A stretch of 62,758 nucleotides of DNA from Ornithinibacillus gellani (GTDB lineage Bacteria; Bacillota; Bacilli; Bacillales; Amphibacillaceae), in NCBI RefSeq assembly GCF_003730295.1, contig NZ_QTSZ01000011.1, positions 1 to 62,758 on the forward strand. The letters are read 5' to 3'. A program made the position numbers and the translations under genes. Below are positions 8,590 to 18,721 of this stretch, piece by piece (the first letter of the stretch is position 1; each line of letters opens with the position of its first letter). A model generated the notes under the pieces. It worked only from the letters and a program-made list of their open reading frames with translations, did not search any database and was not told the origin of the DNA.

Positions 8590-9590
8590 CTTTCTTCATT
8601 TGCTTCAAATATTTGCATTGCCAGCTGCTCCGCTTTTTTGGATACTTCCATGCCGAACATCATTTGTCTAAATAATTGTTGTAGTTGTTTTACTTGACCA
8701 AGCATGGAGGTAGCATCCTCTTGACCACGAATAGTTTGGATTGTCTGTAAATACGGTAGTGGATTTAATAAATGAATAGAAAGATAATGTAGCTCACTTT
8801 CTAGTAGTGAAAAGATATCTGCATATTCATCCAATGCCTCAAGTAATTCATCTATGGGGGCTGTAAAGCGCTTTGTTTGTTGATTGAAATAATAGATCAA
8901 ATCATCCATTGGATTGCTGTAGTGGGCTTGATCCCAATTGATGATAAATAATTGTTCTGATTGTAGAACATGTGATTGATCCAGCCTGCCATGACATAAT
9001 GCATATCTCCATGTCTGATTTTCATTAATGGATAAAGCATAGGCGTCCAAATGTCTTTTTAGTAGTTGACAGGCTTTTTCAACATCATGAAATTGGGTAC
9101 AAATAAGTAACTCTTTTGGAGACATATACCAAGACGTTTCACATTGTTCCATATAAGCCAATAAGTGATGATATAATTGTTCCACGGTTTGTTGATAACG
9201 TATATACGGTCCAATAAATGCTTCGGATTCTATCGTTTCTGTAATTACAGTTTTTTCATGTAATTCACCTAATGCAATAAATAATTCTTGTGGGCGATGT
9301 TTAGCATTATGACTTTCAACCCAAGGGCTAAGATAATACATACCAGAATCCTTATCAATGAAACGATTTTTACGTTCTGTTACATATAATGGAAGAATTG
9401 CTGATATACGTTGTTCTGCTGCTACATCATATACATGTTTCCAGAGATTGACCCCTCCTTCTTTAAAATTACCTTTTTTGATTGCATAAAGTTTACCTTG
9501 ATACTCTATTTTAGCGACACGTTCCGTAATTGTTTCTACTTGGGTTGGGTGGATTCGATATGCTGCCGCAGCTTCCATTATATTTTCCAT
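8586..9590 (-). CDS. ysxE: Spore coat-associated kinase-like protein YsxE
   Basis: 334 aa with kinase-like (aminoglycoside phosphotransferase/CotS-type) features: a glycine-poor N-lobe with KIEYQGKLYAIKKG, a catalytic-loop-like ALCHGRLDQSHVL (about residue 200) and a metal-loop-like INWDQAHYSNPMDDL. In B. subtilis YsxE is a spore coat protein that works with SpoVID in coat encasement. It follows spoVID directly, consistent with co-expression in the mother cell. The ATG at 9590 has AAGGGTGG 9 nt upstream. A TTG at 9641 with GAGGTG before it is an alternative start that adds 17 residues. Confidence 0.85.
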   Translation of the reverse strand: MENIMEAAAAYRIHPTQVETITERVAKIEYQGKLYAIKKGNFKEGGVNLWKHVYDVAAEQRISAILPLYVTERKNRFIDKDSGMYYLSPWVESHNAKHRPQELFIALGELHEKTVITETIESEAFIGPYIRYQQTVEQLYHHLLAYMEQCETSWYMSPKELLICTQFHDVEKACQLLKRHLDAYALSINENQTWRYALCHGRLDQSHVLQSEQLFIINWDQAHYSNPMDDLIYYFNQQTKRFTAPIDELLEALDEYADIFSLLESELHYLSIHLLNPLPYLQTIQTIRGQEDATSMLGQVKQLQQLFRQMMFGMEVSKKAEQLAMQIFEANEES

Positions 9591-9679
9591 GGACGATACC
9601 ACCCTTTCAAGACAGGAAGCCCCTTGAATAGTAACTATCAAGGAGCACCTCTATTTTATGGGACAAACAAAACCAATTG

Positions 9680-10885
9680 TTATTCATCTTTATTTCTAAT
9701 TGGAACAAATAATAATTGACCAGGTTCTACATGATCTTCGTTTAATCGATTGCGATTTACGAGATGCATTGCAGATGTCTGGTATCGTTCTGCAATGGTT
9801 TCTAAAGTATCTTTTTCCTGCACGATACATAGGCGAACACGTGTATAAGCTTCTTCATTACGTTCAAATAATCCATCCAAATATCTTATACTTGAATCCG
9901 CTGCTCCACTTTCCTCATCATCTTCCCAAGTTCCTGTAGAAATGTCGTCTAATTCAGCAACAGCAGTATGACTTGTTTCTACTACATATTCTTCAGATAC
10001 GTTTTCACTATCCTCTAAAGCTGCTTCTTCACCTTCCGATTCTTTATTAAAAAATTCGGATAGGCTCTGGGATTTTTCTTTCCACTTCCAGCGATCCTTT
10101 TCTGCATCATCTAATTCCTGAGATGAAGATTCCTCTGCCAATGTCTTCGTATGCTGTTGTTCATCTGTAGTCAAATTTTCATCCAAGCGGTCAACTGAAT
10201 CATGAGAAACTTCTTCTGTTTGACCTTTCAATTGATTAGCATCCTCTTCCATATCCACTGAATCCTCTCTTAATCGGGGGTCAGTTGAAGCATCGTCTGC
10301 TTGCAAGGAATAATCTAATTCTATTACTTCGGAATCTCTTTTTTTCAGATCAAATTCAAAAGCATATTCCACTTCTTCTGAATCATCAGAAGCCTGTTCT
10401 CTTTCAATTTCTGTGCCATTTTCAAGCTCCACAGTTTCTAAAGGTTGATCATTTATGCCTTCAATTTCAACAGTAGATTGAAATTGAAGCTTTCCCCCAT
10501 CAGGTAATTCATAATCAAAAGCAGCGATTGAAACAGTCACTTCATCTAAATTTGCAACTCGATATGCGGGAACGGATATTTCTACTGGAAAACGATGGGA
10601 AAAAGTCATGTATCCATCTTCTTTTTCATCCACTTGTTCCATGTAACGTTTCGCATGGATGTCATCTAATTTGAGCAAAGCTTCTATCTCACCAGGTTCC
10701 GAAGGCTTCTTTTCATATTCTCCCCGAAGTTCAACTACACCGCGAATAGAAATATATTCATTAAATGTCTGAATGGAAATCTCCGGATCCAATGAAATCT
10801 CCAACATCTCTGCGACTTCCTGCTCTTTTTCAAAATAGAGGGTTTCATTTAAATCAAAGCGATAGACAGGTGGTTCTGTAACCAA
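9680..10885 (-). CDS. spoVID: Spore coat assembly protein SpoVID
   Basis: Directs encasement of the spore by the coat. The N-terminal domain (about 1-150) begins YRFDLNETLYFEKEQEVAEMLEISLDPEI and is conserved in the family. The middle (about 150-335) is very acidic and low-complexity. A C-terminal LysM domain (about 350-396, DTLETIAERYQTSAMHLVNRN) ends the protein. 401 aa against about 575 in B. subtilis; the difference is in the middle region. AAAGGAGG lies directly before an ATG and 6 nt before the TTG at 10885, so the TTG is preferred. A sigma-E-like promoter lies about 50 nt upstream. Confidence 0.92.
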   Translation of the reverse strand: MVTEPPVYRFDLNETLYFEKEQEVAEMLEISLDPEISIQTFNEYISIRGVVELRGEYEKKPSEPGEIEALLKLDDIHAKRYMEQVDEKEDGYMTFSHRFPVEISVPAYRVANLDEVTVSIAAFDYELPDGGKLQFQSTVEIEGINDQPLETVELENGTEIEREQASDDSEEVEYAFEFDLKKRDSEVIELDYSLQADDASTDPRLREDSVDMEEDANQLKGQTEEVSHDSVDRLDENLTTDEQQHTKTLAEESSSQELDDAEKDRWKWKEKSQSLSEFFNKESEGEEAALEDSENVSEEYVVETSHTAVAELDDISTGTWEDDEESGAADSSIRYLDGLFERNEEAYTRVRLCIVQEKDTLETIAERYQTSAMHLVNRNRLNEDHVEPGQLLFVPIRNKDE

Positions 10886-10933
10886 GCTCATCCTCCTTTC
10901 TGCATCCATCATAAAGCATGCTATCTCTAGATT

Positions 10934-10963
10934 ATCTATATGAATTTATCAGTAAGGATATGC
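10934..10963 (-). promoter_or_regulatory. Sigma-E-like promoter of spoVID
   Basis: Minus strand: GCATATC (10957-10963), 14-bp spacer, CATATAGAT (10934-10942). This resembles the mother-cell sigma-E consensus (about KMATATT-N14-CATACANT). SpoVID is made under sigma-E in B. subtilis. Confidence 0.5.
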
Positions 10964-10997
10964 TTCCTTTCTTGAACTGATTACAGATTTTCCGAAC

Positions 10998-11370
10998 GAG
11001 AAAGCCCATGCAGGTTGCAGACCGTCTTTAGACATGGGGATGATAGTGAGGTCAGACAAAGGATGATTTTTGCCACCCTAATTATCTGAAAATATGCTAT
11101 ACTTGGCTTATAGACAAGTAAAAGTCTTTAAAACACATCTCGTTCATTGAAAACTAGATATCGTATAAGGTTCGATAGTCGGATGAAAAAAACTGTATGC
11201 TATGGTAATAGTAGTATAGCCATATCTGCTATATGCACTGGATATGGAGGGGCAATGGGATGCCCCAATCTTGAAGGCTGTTCAAAACAGAAATGGACTG
11301 CGAACGCATAGTCATTCAAGAATCCCACTGGCGATTGCCAGCTTGCCCGTTTACGAGTGGGAATCTCAAC
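10998..11370 (+). mobile_element. Decayed IS200/IS605-like element lacking transposase, with omega-RNA-like region
   Basis: A left-end-like hairpin (CCCATG 11005-11010 with CATGGG 11033-11038) is followed by GGATGATAGTGAG. A right-end-like hairpin (CCCACT 11324-11329 with AGTGGG 11356-11361) ends in GGGAATCTCAAC. Between them are an internal -10-like TATGCTATACT, a GGGGCA/TGCCCC stem (11249-11266), a CTGTT/AACAG hairpin at about 11280 and TGCGAACGCATAGTC. That order resembles the 3' part of tnpB and its omega RNA. No tnpA or tnpB reading frame remains in the roughly 370 bp. Family assignment is by pattern memory, so moderate confidence. Confidence 0.55.
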
Positions 11371-11485
11371 AGTTATTTGATTTTAAGGTCAAAGTGAAGT
11401 AGGAAATTGAACAATGCATACCTGATTTACTTTTCCACACTGTCACTGCATTGCAAATAAAATAAAGTGACACTTCAATCAATGA

Positions 11486-11560
11486 AGGTTTTCGGCCCCC
11501 TATTATCAACAAAAATTCTTGAAGCGGGATCTGACAGCCAGCTAATCTGTGATAAAAGTA
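11486..11560. repeat. Dispersed palindromic repeat, short degenerate copy
   Basis: It shares with 3271-3412 the segments AAGGTTTTCG, TTATCAACAAAAATTCT and ACAGCCAGCTAATCTGTGATA (against ACAGCCAGTTAATTGGTGGTA), but lacks the middle hairpins. This looks like an internally deleted, decaying copy. It directly follows the IS200/IS605-like remnant. Confidence 0.55.
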
Positions 11561-11675
11561 TCTACTACATAACTTATGCTAGTGTTCCTGATGAAAATAT
11601 ACTGGGATTTACCTGATTAACGGGTATGAGAAAGTATACTGCCTGTAACCAAATTTTAAACAAATTCACAATAAC

Positions 11676-11716
11676 AAACGGCCATGCTTATCTCTGCGTG
11701 ATAAACTTGGCCGTTT
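11676..11716. terminator. Terminator after hemL, probably bidirectional
   Basis: Stem AAACGGCCA (11676-11684) with TGGCCGTTT (11708-11716); an inner TTATC/GATAA stem makes a long structured hairpin. T-rich on both sides, and 41 nt past the hemL stop. Confidence 0.85.
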
Positions 11717-11756
11717 TTTCATGATGAGAGACTAGTTATGTCCCAATCCCCTATCG

Positions 11757-13052
11757 TTAGTCATTCATTATATGTTTAAAGACATTCCATATTGCTTCAA
11801 TTGTTTGATCAATATCTTCATCCGTATGAGCTGTAGATAAAAATAGACCTTCAAACTGTGATGGTGGAAGGAATATACCTTCTTCAATCATACCGCGATA
11901 ATACTTAGCAAATAACTCCAGATCTGAAGACCTAGCCGTTTCATAATTGATTACCGGTTCATCTGTAAAAAATACACCAACCATTGAACCTGCTCGATTA
12001 ATCTGCAATGGTACATTATATTTATCAGCTGCTTCTCGGTAAGCTTCCTCCAGACGATCCACTTGCTGATTAATTCTTTCATAGGCATCTTTATCAACTG
12101 CATTTAAGGTTTCATAGCCAGCAGTCATCGCTAACGGATTTCCAGATAACGTTCCAGCTTGATAGACGGTACCCGCTGGGGCAATATTCTCCATGATTTC
12201 CCGTTTTCCACCGTAAGCACCAACTGGTAATCCACCACCAATTACTTTCCCTAAACACGTTAAATCCGGGGTCACATCGTAATGTCCTTGAGCACAATGA
12301 TAGCCTACCCGGAAACCAGTCATTACTTCATCAAAAATGAGTAATGTACCATGCTCTTCGGTTATAGCTCTAACTTTTTTAAGGAAATCATCCACTGGAG
12401 GGACCACACCCATATTTCCACAAACAGGTTCCATAATAACTGCAGCCAGTTCATTGCCATATTTCTCAAATGCTGCTTGCAGACTATCCATATCATTGTA
12501 AGGTACAGTAATTGTATTTTGAGCAATTGCACTTGGCACACCAGGACTGTCTGGTAATCCTAAAGTTGCTACACCAGAACCAGCTTTAATTAACAAAGAG
12601 TCGCCATGTCCATGATAGCTTCCTTCAAACTTTAATATTTTATCTCTCCCTGTATAGCCTCGTGCTAAACGAAGGACACTCATTGTTGCTTCTGTACCGG
12701 AGTTCACCATTCGTACCATTTCAATGGATGGAACCCGATCAATAACAAGCTGTGCTAGCTTATTTTCTAGTAATGTAGGAGCTCCAAAGCTTGTACCTTT
12801 CGCTGCGGCTTCTGCCAAGCCTTTCACTACACGTTCATCTGCATGCCCTAACAGTAAAGGACCCCAGCTTAATACATAGTCAATATAGGTATTCCCATCA
12901 ATGTCTACGATTTTAGAACCTTTCGCATGATCCATAAAAATTGGATTCATTCCAACAGATTTAAAAGCGCGTACCGGCGAGTTAACCCCTCCAGGCATTA
13001 AATCAACTGCTTCTTTATATGCATCAATCGAATTTGTAAAATCTTTCACCAT
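11757..13052 (-). CDS. hemL: Glutamate-1-semialdehyde 2,1-aminomutase
   Basis: PLP enzyme converting glutamate-1-semialdehyde to 5-aminolevulinate, second step of the C5 haem pathway. PLP lysine in [17 protein letters not shown] (about residue 266); PLP-binding [15 protein letters not shown] and DEVMTGFR are present. 431 aa, as in the family. The region GAGGTGATGATGGTG offers several starts. By spacing from GAGG, the ATG at 13052 (5 nt) and the GTG at 13049 (8 nt) are both good. Last gene of the hemAXCDBL operon. Confidence 0.97.
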   Translation of the reverse strand: MVKDFTNSIDAYKEAVDLMPGGVNSPVRAFKSVGMNPIFMDHAKGSKIVDIDGNTYIDYVLSWGPLLLGHADERVVKGLAEAAAKGTSFGAPTLLENKLAQLVIDRVPSIEMVRMVNSGTEATMSVLRLARGYTGRDKILKFEGSYHGHGDSLLIKAGSGVATLGLPDSPGVPSAIAQNTITVPYNDMDSLQAAFEKYGNELAAVIMEPVCGNMGVVPPVDDFLKKVRAITEEHGTLLIFDEVMTGFRVGYHCAQGHYDVTPDLTCLGKVIGGGLPVGAYGGKREIMENIAPAGTVYQAGTLSGNPLAMTAGYETLNAVDKDAYERINQQVDRLEEAYREAADKYNVPLQINRAGSMVGVFFTDEPVINYETARSSDLELFAKYYRGMIEEGIFLPPSQFEGLFLSTAHTDEDIDQTIEAIWNVFKHIMND

Positions 13053-13096
13053 CATCACCTCATACCCATTTGATAAAATCCGCTAACCGTTGTTCC

Positions 13097-14080
13097 TTAT
13101 GATTCTTGTAACCAGCGCACTGCATCCTTTGCAAAATACGTAATGATTAAATCTGCACCAGCTCGTTTCATAGAAGTTAATTTTTCTAAGACAAGCTGTT
13201 TCTCATCGATCCATCCATTCATCGCTGCCGCCTTCACCATGGCATATTCACCACTTACATTATACGCAACAACTGGAAGATTAAAATTATTTCTCACATC
13301 ACGCACGATATCTAAATATGATAAAGCCGGTTTGACTATTAGAAAATCTGCTCCTTCTTCAACATCTGATGCAGCTTCACGTAACGCTTCTAATCGATTA
13401 GCGCTATCCATTTGATAGGTTTTACGATCACCAAATTGTGGTGTACTTTCCGCTGCATCCCGGAATGGTCCATAAAAAGAGGAGGCATATTTAACAGCAT
13501 AGGACATGATCGGAATGTTTTCATGCCCAGCTTCATCTAGTGCTTGGCGGATGACCCTCACGAATCCATCCATCATATTTGAAGGTGCAATAATGTCTGC
13601 TCCTGCATCTGCTTGAGCCACCGCAGTTTTTGCCAATAATGTTAATGATTCATCATTATCAACCGTTTCTCCATGGATGACCCCGCAATGGCCATGGGAT
13701 GTGTATTCACAAAGACAAGTGTCAGCAACCGCTAAGATTTCAGGGGCTTCGGCTTTCGCGAATCGAATCGCTTGTTGTACAATGCCATCCTCAGCATACG
13801 CGCCTTTACCCAATTCATCCTTCTCTTCCGGAACACCAAAGTACATGACTGCTCCAATACCAAGTTGCTTTAATTCAGCTAATTCACTCCCAAGCTGATC
13901 AAGTGATAATTGAAAAACACCTGGCATGGAAGGCACTTCTTTTTTTATTCCTTTTCCAGCTACAACAAATAGTGGATAAATAAAATCATTACAAGACAGA
14001 TGCGTTTCACGTACCAGTGAACGCATCGTTGCTGACGAACGTAATCTACGATGTCGTTGAAAATTTGTTTGGTCAGTCAT
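13097..14080 (-). CDS. hemB: Delta-aminolevulinic acid dehydratase (porphobilinogen synthase)
   Basis: Condenses two 5-aminolevulinates to porphobilinogen. Zinc-type metal site [14 protein letters not shown] (about residues 118-131). Active-site lysines in [13 protein letters not shown] and [12 protein letters not shown]. 327 aa from the ATG giving [14 protein letters not shown], where homology begins. An AAAGGA site lies about 10 nt upstream; a further in-frame ATG three codons earlier is too close to it. Confidence 0.97.
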   Translation of the reverse strand: MTDQTNFQRHRRLRSSATMRSLVRETHLSCNDFIYPLFVVAGKGIKKEVPSMPGVFQLSLDQLGSELAELKQLGIGAVMYFGVPEEKDELGKGAYAEDGIVQQAIRFAKAEAPEILAVADTCLCEYTSHGHCGVIHGETVDNDESLTLLAKTAVAQADAGADIIAPSNMMDGFVRVIRQALDEAGHENIPIMSYAVKYASSFYGPFRDAAESTPQFGDRKTYQMDSANRLEALREAASDVEEGADFLIVKPALSYLDIVRDVRNNFNLPVVAYNVSGEYAMVKAAAMNGWIDEKQLVLEKLTSMKRAGADLIITYFAKDAVRWLQES

Positions 14081-14085
14081 ATTTA

Positions 14086-14859
14086 TCATTTCCTTTCATT
14101 ATAGCTAATCATGCAATCAATCATATCATCTATCGTGAATTGCTGTGGATAGATAATCCGTTGGAATCCATAGTATTTAGCTCGTTTCTCCGTCGTCGTT
14201 CCAATACAAACACAAACCGGCTCATGATGCTGCTGAGCTGTAGTTTCTAACATGTTATAGAACGCATCGACCGCTGAAGGGCTCGTAAAGGTAATGTAAT
14301 CAAATGATACGGTATTCCAAGCATGCTCCAATTCCTGTTTTGCACATAATCGGAAATCTGTATCATAAATTTCAAGCGAGTCATAAGAAAGTCCTGCTTT
14401 AGAAAATTCCTCTAATAATGTATTCCTGGAGCGATTACCTCGAATGAACAAAACTTTCCCCGGATGCTCAAATTGTTGCAAAAATTCATTGGCCATCGTC
14501 TCCGCATTATATAGTGTTGGTACAAAATCAGCTTTAAAGTCATACGCTTGAAGAACCGCTTCCGTCTTATGTCCAACTGCAGCAAATTGTTGGGAAGCAA
14601 AACGCTCCATTTCAAATCCAATGGACTCCATATGGTTAAAAAAGCAATGTACCCCATTGACACTGGTAAAGAAAATCCAATCGTAATCCATCAGCTTTAC
14701 TGTATCCATATCCTTCCAGACTTCTTGTTTACACACGACCTCAAGCAATGGAATTTCATAGGAAATACCCCCATTCCGGATAATTTGCTTTGAAAACGCT
14801 TGAGCCTGATGTGCAGCACGTGTAACCAAAACTTTCTGCCCTTTTAAACCTGCACGCAT
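14086..14859 (-). CDS. hemD: Uroporphyrinogen-III synthase
   Basis: Closes and isomerises hydroxymethylbilane to uroporphyrinogen III. 257 aa with the two-domain HemD pattern: N-terminal [20 protein letters not shown] and C-terminal [18 protein letters not shown] (about residues 188-205). Sequence is divergent, as usual for HemD, but the position between hemC and hemB is decisive. The start overlaps the last base of hemC, and the stop falls six bases before hemB begins. Confidence 0.94.
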   Translation of the reverse strand: MRAGLKGQKVLVTRAAHQAQAFSKQIIRNGGISYEIPLLEVVCKQEVWKDMDTVKLMDYDWIFFTSVNGVHCFFNHMESIGFEMERFASQQFAAVGHKTEAVLQAYDFKADFVPTLYNAETMANEFLQQFEHPGKVLFIRGNRSRNTLLEEFSKAGLSYDSLEIYDTDFRLCAKQELEHAWNTVSFDYITFTSPSAVDAFYNMLETTAQQHHEPVCVCIGTTTEKRAKYYGFQRIIYPQQFTIDDMIDCMISYNERK

Positions 14860-15788
14860 TATGCGTCTAGCTCCTTTTTGACCTGATCGATTATTTCTTT
14901 TGCCCCTTTTGAAAGCAACTTTTCAGCAGCTTTTTTTCCTGCTTCCTTTGGATCAGTATCCCTAACCGTTTCCTTTAGGATGGTTTTTCCGTCTGGTGTA
15001 CCAACAAACGCAGAAAGAACGATATCGTTGCCATCCACTTGTGCAAATCCTCCAATTGGGACCTGGCATCCTCCTTCTAAGAGACTTAGGAATGTGCGTT
15101 CAGCAGTTACTGTTTTCCGCGTTTCCGAATCATCAATGACAGCAAGTAAGTCTTTCAATTCCTCGTCCGCTTCCCGGCATTCGATTGCCAGGGCCCCTTG
15201 ACCTACAGCAGGAATGACTAGCTTTGGATCCAAGTATTCTGTAATAATAGATTCATCCATGCCAACTCGCTTTAATCCAGCAGCAGCGAGAATAATGGCA
15301 TCATAGTCTTCTTCTTGGAGTTTACGTAGTCTTGTTTCAATATTGCCGCGTATCCATTGAATCTTAACATCCGGGCGTGCGGCTAAAATTTGTGAAGAAC
15401 GGCGTAAACTACTTGTACCAATCACCGCACCCGCTGGCAACTCCATTAATTTCTCGCCGCTTTTGGATACAAGTACATCTCGATAGTCTGCCCGAGCTGG
15501 TATGGTTGAAATCATTAAACCAGATGGCATAATAGCTGGCATATCTTTCATGCTATGGACAGCAAAGTCAATCTCTTGATCATACATTGCTTGTTCCAAT
15601 TCTTTTACAAACAAGCCTTTACCACCGACTTTTGATAGGGTCACATTTAATATTTGATCACCCTTGGTAGATATTTTGACCGTTTCAAACGGATTGGTTA
15701 TACCTGCTTTTTGAAGCTCTCTGATTACCCATTCTGTTTGGGTAACAGCGAGATTACTCTTTCTCGTCCCTACTTGAATCTTGCGCAT
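14859..15788 (-). CDS. hemC: Porphobilinogen deaminase (hydroxymethylbilane synthase)
   Basis: Polymerises four porphobilinogens to hydroxymethylbilane. 309 aa. N-terminal signature [29 protein letters not shown] carries the catalytic Asp/Lys region. The dipyrromethane cofactor Cys is in [12 protein letters not shown] (about residue 240). AAAGGAGG before the ATG. Third gene of the haem operon, overlapping hemD by one base. Confidence 0.97.
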   Translation of the reverse strand: MRKIQVGTRKSNLAVTQTEWVIRELQKAGITNPFETVKISTKGDQILNVTLSKVGGKGLFVKELEQAMYDQEIDFAVHSMKDMPAIMPSGLMISTIPARADYRDVLVSKSGEKLMELPAGAVIGTSSLRRSSQILAARPDVKIQWIRGNIETRLRKLQEEDYDAIILAAAGLKRVGMDESIITEYLDPKLVIPAVGQGALAIECREADEELKDLLAVIDDSETRKTVTAERTFLSLLEGGCQVPIGGFAQVDGNDIVLSAFVGTPDGKTILKETVRDTDPKEAGKKAAEKLLSKGAKEIIDQVKKELDA

Positions 15789-15803
15789 ACAATATGTCCT
15801 CCT

Positions 15804-16622
15804 TTAATTAAAGTGGAAATTAGACAACGTACTAAATAAAAAGAAATTGATTAACAAGCAAAGAAATGCGACTGCATTATACATAGCAATTGTCTTGCCG
15901 CGATATCCAGCAAGCAACCGAAGCAGTAAATAAACACTATAAACAATTAATACAATAACGGAACCAAGCACTTTCATATCGAAAAAGTAAAATTCTGTCT
16001 CCGCTACAGATGCCCATACAAAGCCAAGAATTAAACCAATAAACAATATTGGTGTTCCAATCGTTATGGCTACAAAAGCTAATGAATCTAGTTTCTTTAA
16101 ATCAGCAAAACGCCAGAGCCAGCGCAGACCACGTTTATCTTTTAGCATATAATATTGCATTTGGTACATGAAAGAGAACAAAAATGACAAGGTAAAGAAA
16201 CCATACGAAATAATGGTAAGTACAATATGGGCTATAAGTACCTCATGTACAAGTTCAATACCAGTTCCTTGCATACCTTCTGCTCGGGATAAAATATGAA
16301 CGAGAAGAATAAAGAAACTAAATATATTCGTAAACAAAATGATGAAATGCACGTGAAATATGCGATTAATTAATAACGAAAAGCTTACCAAAATCCAACT
16401 GTAGAAAAATAAACTATCCAAAACGGTTGCAAATGGGACAACCCCTTGCACAAATACTTGGATAACCAAATAAATTGTTTGCATAGACCAAACGATGCAA
16501 AGAAACCAGAAGGCGACCCGATTTGCCTTCCGGTTATGTTGAATAAAATCAATAAAATAACCAACCACACTAAGACCATAAATGATCAGAATGAGTTCGT
16601 AAAACCACTTTGCTTCATACAT
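15804..16622 (-). CDS. hemX: HemX, CcsA-like membrane protein of the haem operon
   Basis: 272 aa with about eight hydrophobic segments and the CcsA/CcmC/HemX cytochrome-assembly fold. Conserved histidines occur in FHVHFIILF and VHILSRAEG. In B. subtilis HemX lowers the cellular amount of HemA. It lies between hemA and hemC as there, supporting the name. Its biochemical mechanism is not known from sequence. Confidence 0.93.
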   Translation of the reverse strand: MYEAKWFYELILIIYGLSVVGYFIDFIQHNRKANRVAFWFLCIVWSMQTIYLVIQVFVQGVVPFATVLDSLFFYSWILVSFSLLINRIFHVHFIILFTNIFSFFILLVHILSRAEGMQGTGIELVHEVLIAHIVLTIISYGFFTLSFLFSFMYQMQYYMLKDKRGLRWLWRFADLKKLDSLAFVAITIGTPILFIGLILGFVWASVAETEFYFFDMKVLGSVIVLIVYSVYLLLRLLAGYRGKTIAMYNAVAFLCLLINFFLFSTLSNFHFN

Positions 16623-16640
16623 GTGTGAAACCCTTCCCGA

Positions 16641-18014
16641 TTAGTCTTTCAATGGTGTACTAGCAAAGGAGTATGTGAGCTGTTTCCGAGGCTTGGTCTG
16701 CTTCGCTGTCCCAATTTTTATCGCTTGTTTATTTAATTCCTCTTCCACCTCAGCTTCGATACCAAAAATAGAGATGAAAAGATCTAACATCTGATCTGAT
16801 TCTTTTGTTGCGGCCAGTTCTTTAACCTGAGTAATCGGTTCTCGTAATAGCTGGTTAATGATACTTTTCGTATGCTTACTTAATACTTTTCTTTCCCGCT
16901 CAGTTAAATCAGGCATTTTACGTTCAATACTCTCCATTGTTTGTGCTTGAATGGACAAGGCTTTTTGGCGAAGAGCTGTAATAACTGGTACAACTCCAAG
17001 TGTTCGTAACCAATCATTAAATGCAGCTTTTTCCCCAGGAATCAAAGCCGTTATTTTTGCAGCTGCCTGTTTTCTTTCTGCGAGATTTTCATCTACGATA
17101 TGTTGCAGATCATCAATATCATATAAGAAGATACCATCTAGCCCCGCAATGGTTGGATCAATATCTCTGGGAACCGCAATATCAACTAGGAAGATAGGTT
17201 CTCCTTTTCTGGAACGACAAACAGACTGAAAATCATCTTTTGTTAAAATATACTCATCAGAACCTGTTGATGTAATTAAAATATCCGCTTCCTTTAATAA
17301 ATCAGGAATACTTGAAATAGGTGCTGCCTCTGCATGAAACATAGCAGCTAGTTCCTTTGCCTTTTCAAAAGTTCTATTCACGACAGTAATATGAGTTGCC
17401 CCTGAACCATGTAGATTTTGTGCCGCTAACCGGCCCATTTCACCAGCACCAATTAAAACAACTTGTTTATGCTCTAAATTGCCGAAAATCTTTTTGGCCA
17501 GTTCTACTGCTGCATAACTCACTGAGACTGCTTTTTCACCGATGCCCGTATCATGGTGTGCACGTTTGGCGAATGAAATAGCTTGCTTAAACAACTCGTT
17601 AAATATCGTACCTGTTGTTTTATTTTCCTGTGCGGATAAAAAGGCATCCCGGACCTGACCCAAAATTTGCGTCTCACCCAACACCATAGAATCTAATCCA
17701 CTAGCTAAATGAAATAAATAATCAATCGCTTCATCATTTTCATGGAATTCTAAATATCCCTCAAATTGGTCTTGCTCCATTTGAAACCAGTTTTGTAAAA
17801 ATTGTTTAATGTAATAACGACCCGTGTGAAGCTGATCCACTACTGCAAAAATTTCTGTACGATTACAAGTAGACAAGATGACGTTCTCCAAAATACTCTT
17901 CTGTGTTTTTAACATCTGATTTGCTTGATGAAGTGAGTCATCAGAGAAGGCAAACTTTTCCCTTATTTCCACCGGTGCCTTTCTATAATTAAACCCAACC
18001 TTAATGATATGCAC
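16641..18014 (-). CDS. hemA: Glutamyl-tRNA reductase
   Basis: First committed enzyme of C5 haem synthesis: reduces glutamyl-tRNA to glutamate-1-semialdehyde with NADPH. Catalytic Cys50 in [10 protein letters not shown]. Rossmann segment [17 protein letters not shown] (about 180-196). C-terminal dimerisation helices. 457 aa from a GTG with GGAGG 9 nt upstream; HemA homology starts at [13 protein letters not shown]. An upstream in-frame start would add 15 non-conserved residues. First gene of hemAXCDBL, preceded by an extended -10 promoter overlapped by a PerR-like box. Confidence 0.96.
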   Translation of the reverse strand: MHIIKVGFNYRKAPVEIREKFAFSDDSLHQANQMLKTQKSILENVILSTCNRTEIFAVVDQLHTGRYYIKQFLQNWFQMEQDQFEGYLEFHENDEAIDYLFHLASGLDSMVLGETQILGQVRDAFLSAQENKTTGTIFNELFKQAISFAKRAHHDTGIGEKAVSVSYAAVELAKKIFGNLEHKQVVLIGAGEMGRLAAQNLHGSGATHITVVNRTFEKAKELAAMFHAEAAPISSIPDLLKEADILITSTGSDEYILTKDDFQSVCRSRKGEPIFLVDIAVPRDIDPTIAGLDGIFLYDIDDLQHIVDENLAERKQAAAKITALIPGEKAAFNDWLRTLGVVPVITALRQKALSIQAQTMESIERKMPDLTERERKVLSKHTKSIINQLLREPITQVKELAATKESDQMLDLFISIFGIEAEVEEELNKQAIKIGTAKQTKPRKQLTYSFASTPLKD

Positions 18015-18062
18015 GTTATCTCTCCTCCAAATGACTAAGAGATTGCTTAAAAAAGTCAATAG

Positions 18063-18079
18063 TAATTATAATTATAACA
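18063..18079 (-). promoter_or_regulatory. hemA promoter with PerR-like operator
   Basis: Minus strand TTATAATTATAATTA (18063-18077) matches 12 of the 14 fixed positions of the PerR box TTATAATnATTATAA. It contains a TATAAT (18071-18076) that with the preceding TGT forms an extended -10. Binding would cover the promoter. In B. subtilis the hemAXCDBL operon is under PerR, so iron/peroxide control is expected. Because the region is AT-rich, chance similarity is possible. Confidence 0.55.
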
Positions 18080-18213
18080 TATGAAAGCATCCCTATTATT
18101 TCACAATGTGACCAGTTTATGAAACAATATGGTACGATTATACGTATATTAATTATACTTGCTTTGGAAGCTACATATAAAAATAGATTACTTCCAAAAA
18201 TTGGAGGGGTTAT

Positions 18214-18696
18214 GTGAAACGTCAACATGCTTTTGCAGGCTATGTATTGGTCGGTTTGGGAGCCTTTTTTCTATTAAGACAATTAAAGGTACCCATTTTA
18301 ACTAATTTTTATTCTTGGCCAACCTTATTAATTATTATAGGACTTGCATTTTTAATTCACAGCTATCGTTCAAAGGACTATCAACATTTATTTACTGGCA
18401 CCATCCTGCTTGGTCTTGGACTACACTTCCACGGGTTGGAGCATTATTCTTTTTGGATTAACCATTGGGCCATGTATCCACTCATCGTTGGTATCGCATT
18501 CTTGGTTCGTTATACCAAAACCAAGCATGGATTGCTCATTGGTGCAGGACTTACTATTTTCTCTTTATTAATGGTTTATTCCGTTAAATTTCAGGAGACT
18601 TTCCAATGGATTCCTTCCCTATTTCAATTTCTGGAGACCTATTGGCCAATCGCGTTAATCATAGTAGGTATTTATCTGTTAACAAAGAAAAAATAG
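18214..18696 (+). CDS. LiaI/LiaF-like four-helix membrane protein
   Basis: 160 aa, at least four or five hydrophobic segments in two repeated halves. Each half carries the pattern of a LiaF transmembrane region (GYVLVGLGAFFLLRQL and a second YWPIALIIVGIYLL). Starts at GTG with GGAGGGG about 6 nt upstream. Divergent from hemA, with which it shares the upstream region. In B. subtilis the membrane-protein gene ysxD occupies this place, so this may be its counterpart. I could not confirm that from sequence. Function unknown; related proteins sense or respond to envelope stress. Confidence 0.8.
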   Translation: MKRQHAFAGYVLVGLGAFFLLRQLKVPILTNFYSWPTLLIIIGLAFLIHSYRSKDYQHLFTGTILLGLGLHFHGLEHYSFWINHWAMYPLIVGIAFLVRYTKTKHGLLIGAGLTIFSLLMVYSVKFQETFQWIPSLFQFLETYWPIALIIVGIYLLTKKK

Positions 18697-18715
18697 TCCG
18701 GTCAACGGACTATTT
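18691..18715. terminator. Bidirectional terminator
   Basis: Stem AAATAGTCCG (18691-18700) with CGGACTATTT (18706-18715), flanked by A and T runs. Serves the LiaF-like gene and the convergent ABC ATPase gene. Confidence 0.9.
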
Positions 18716-18721
18716 TTTCTT

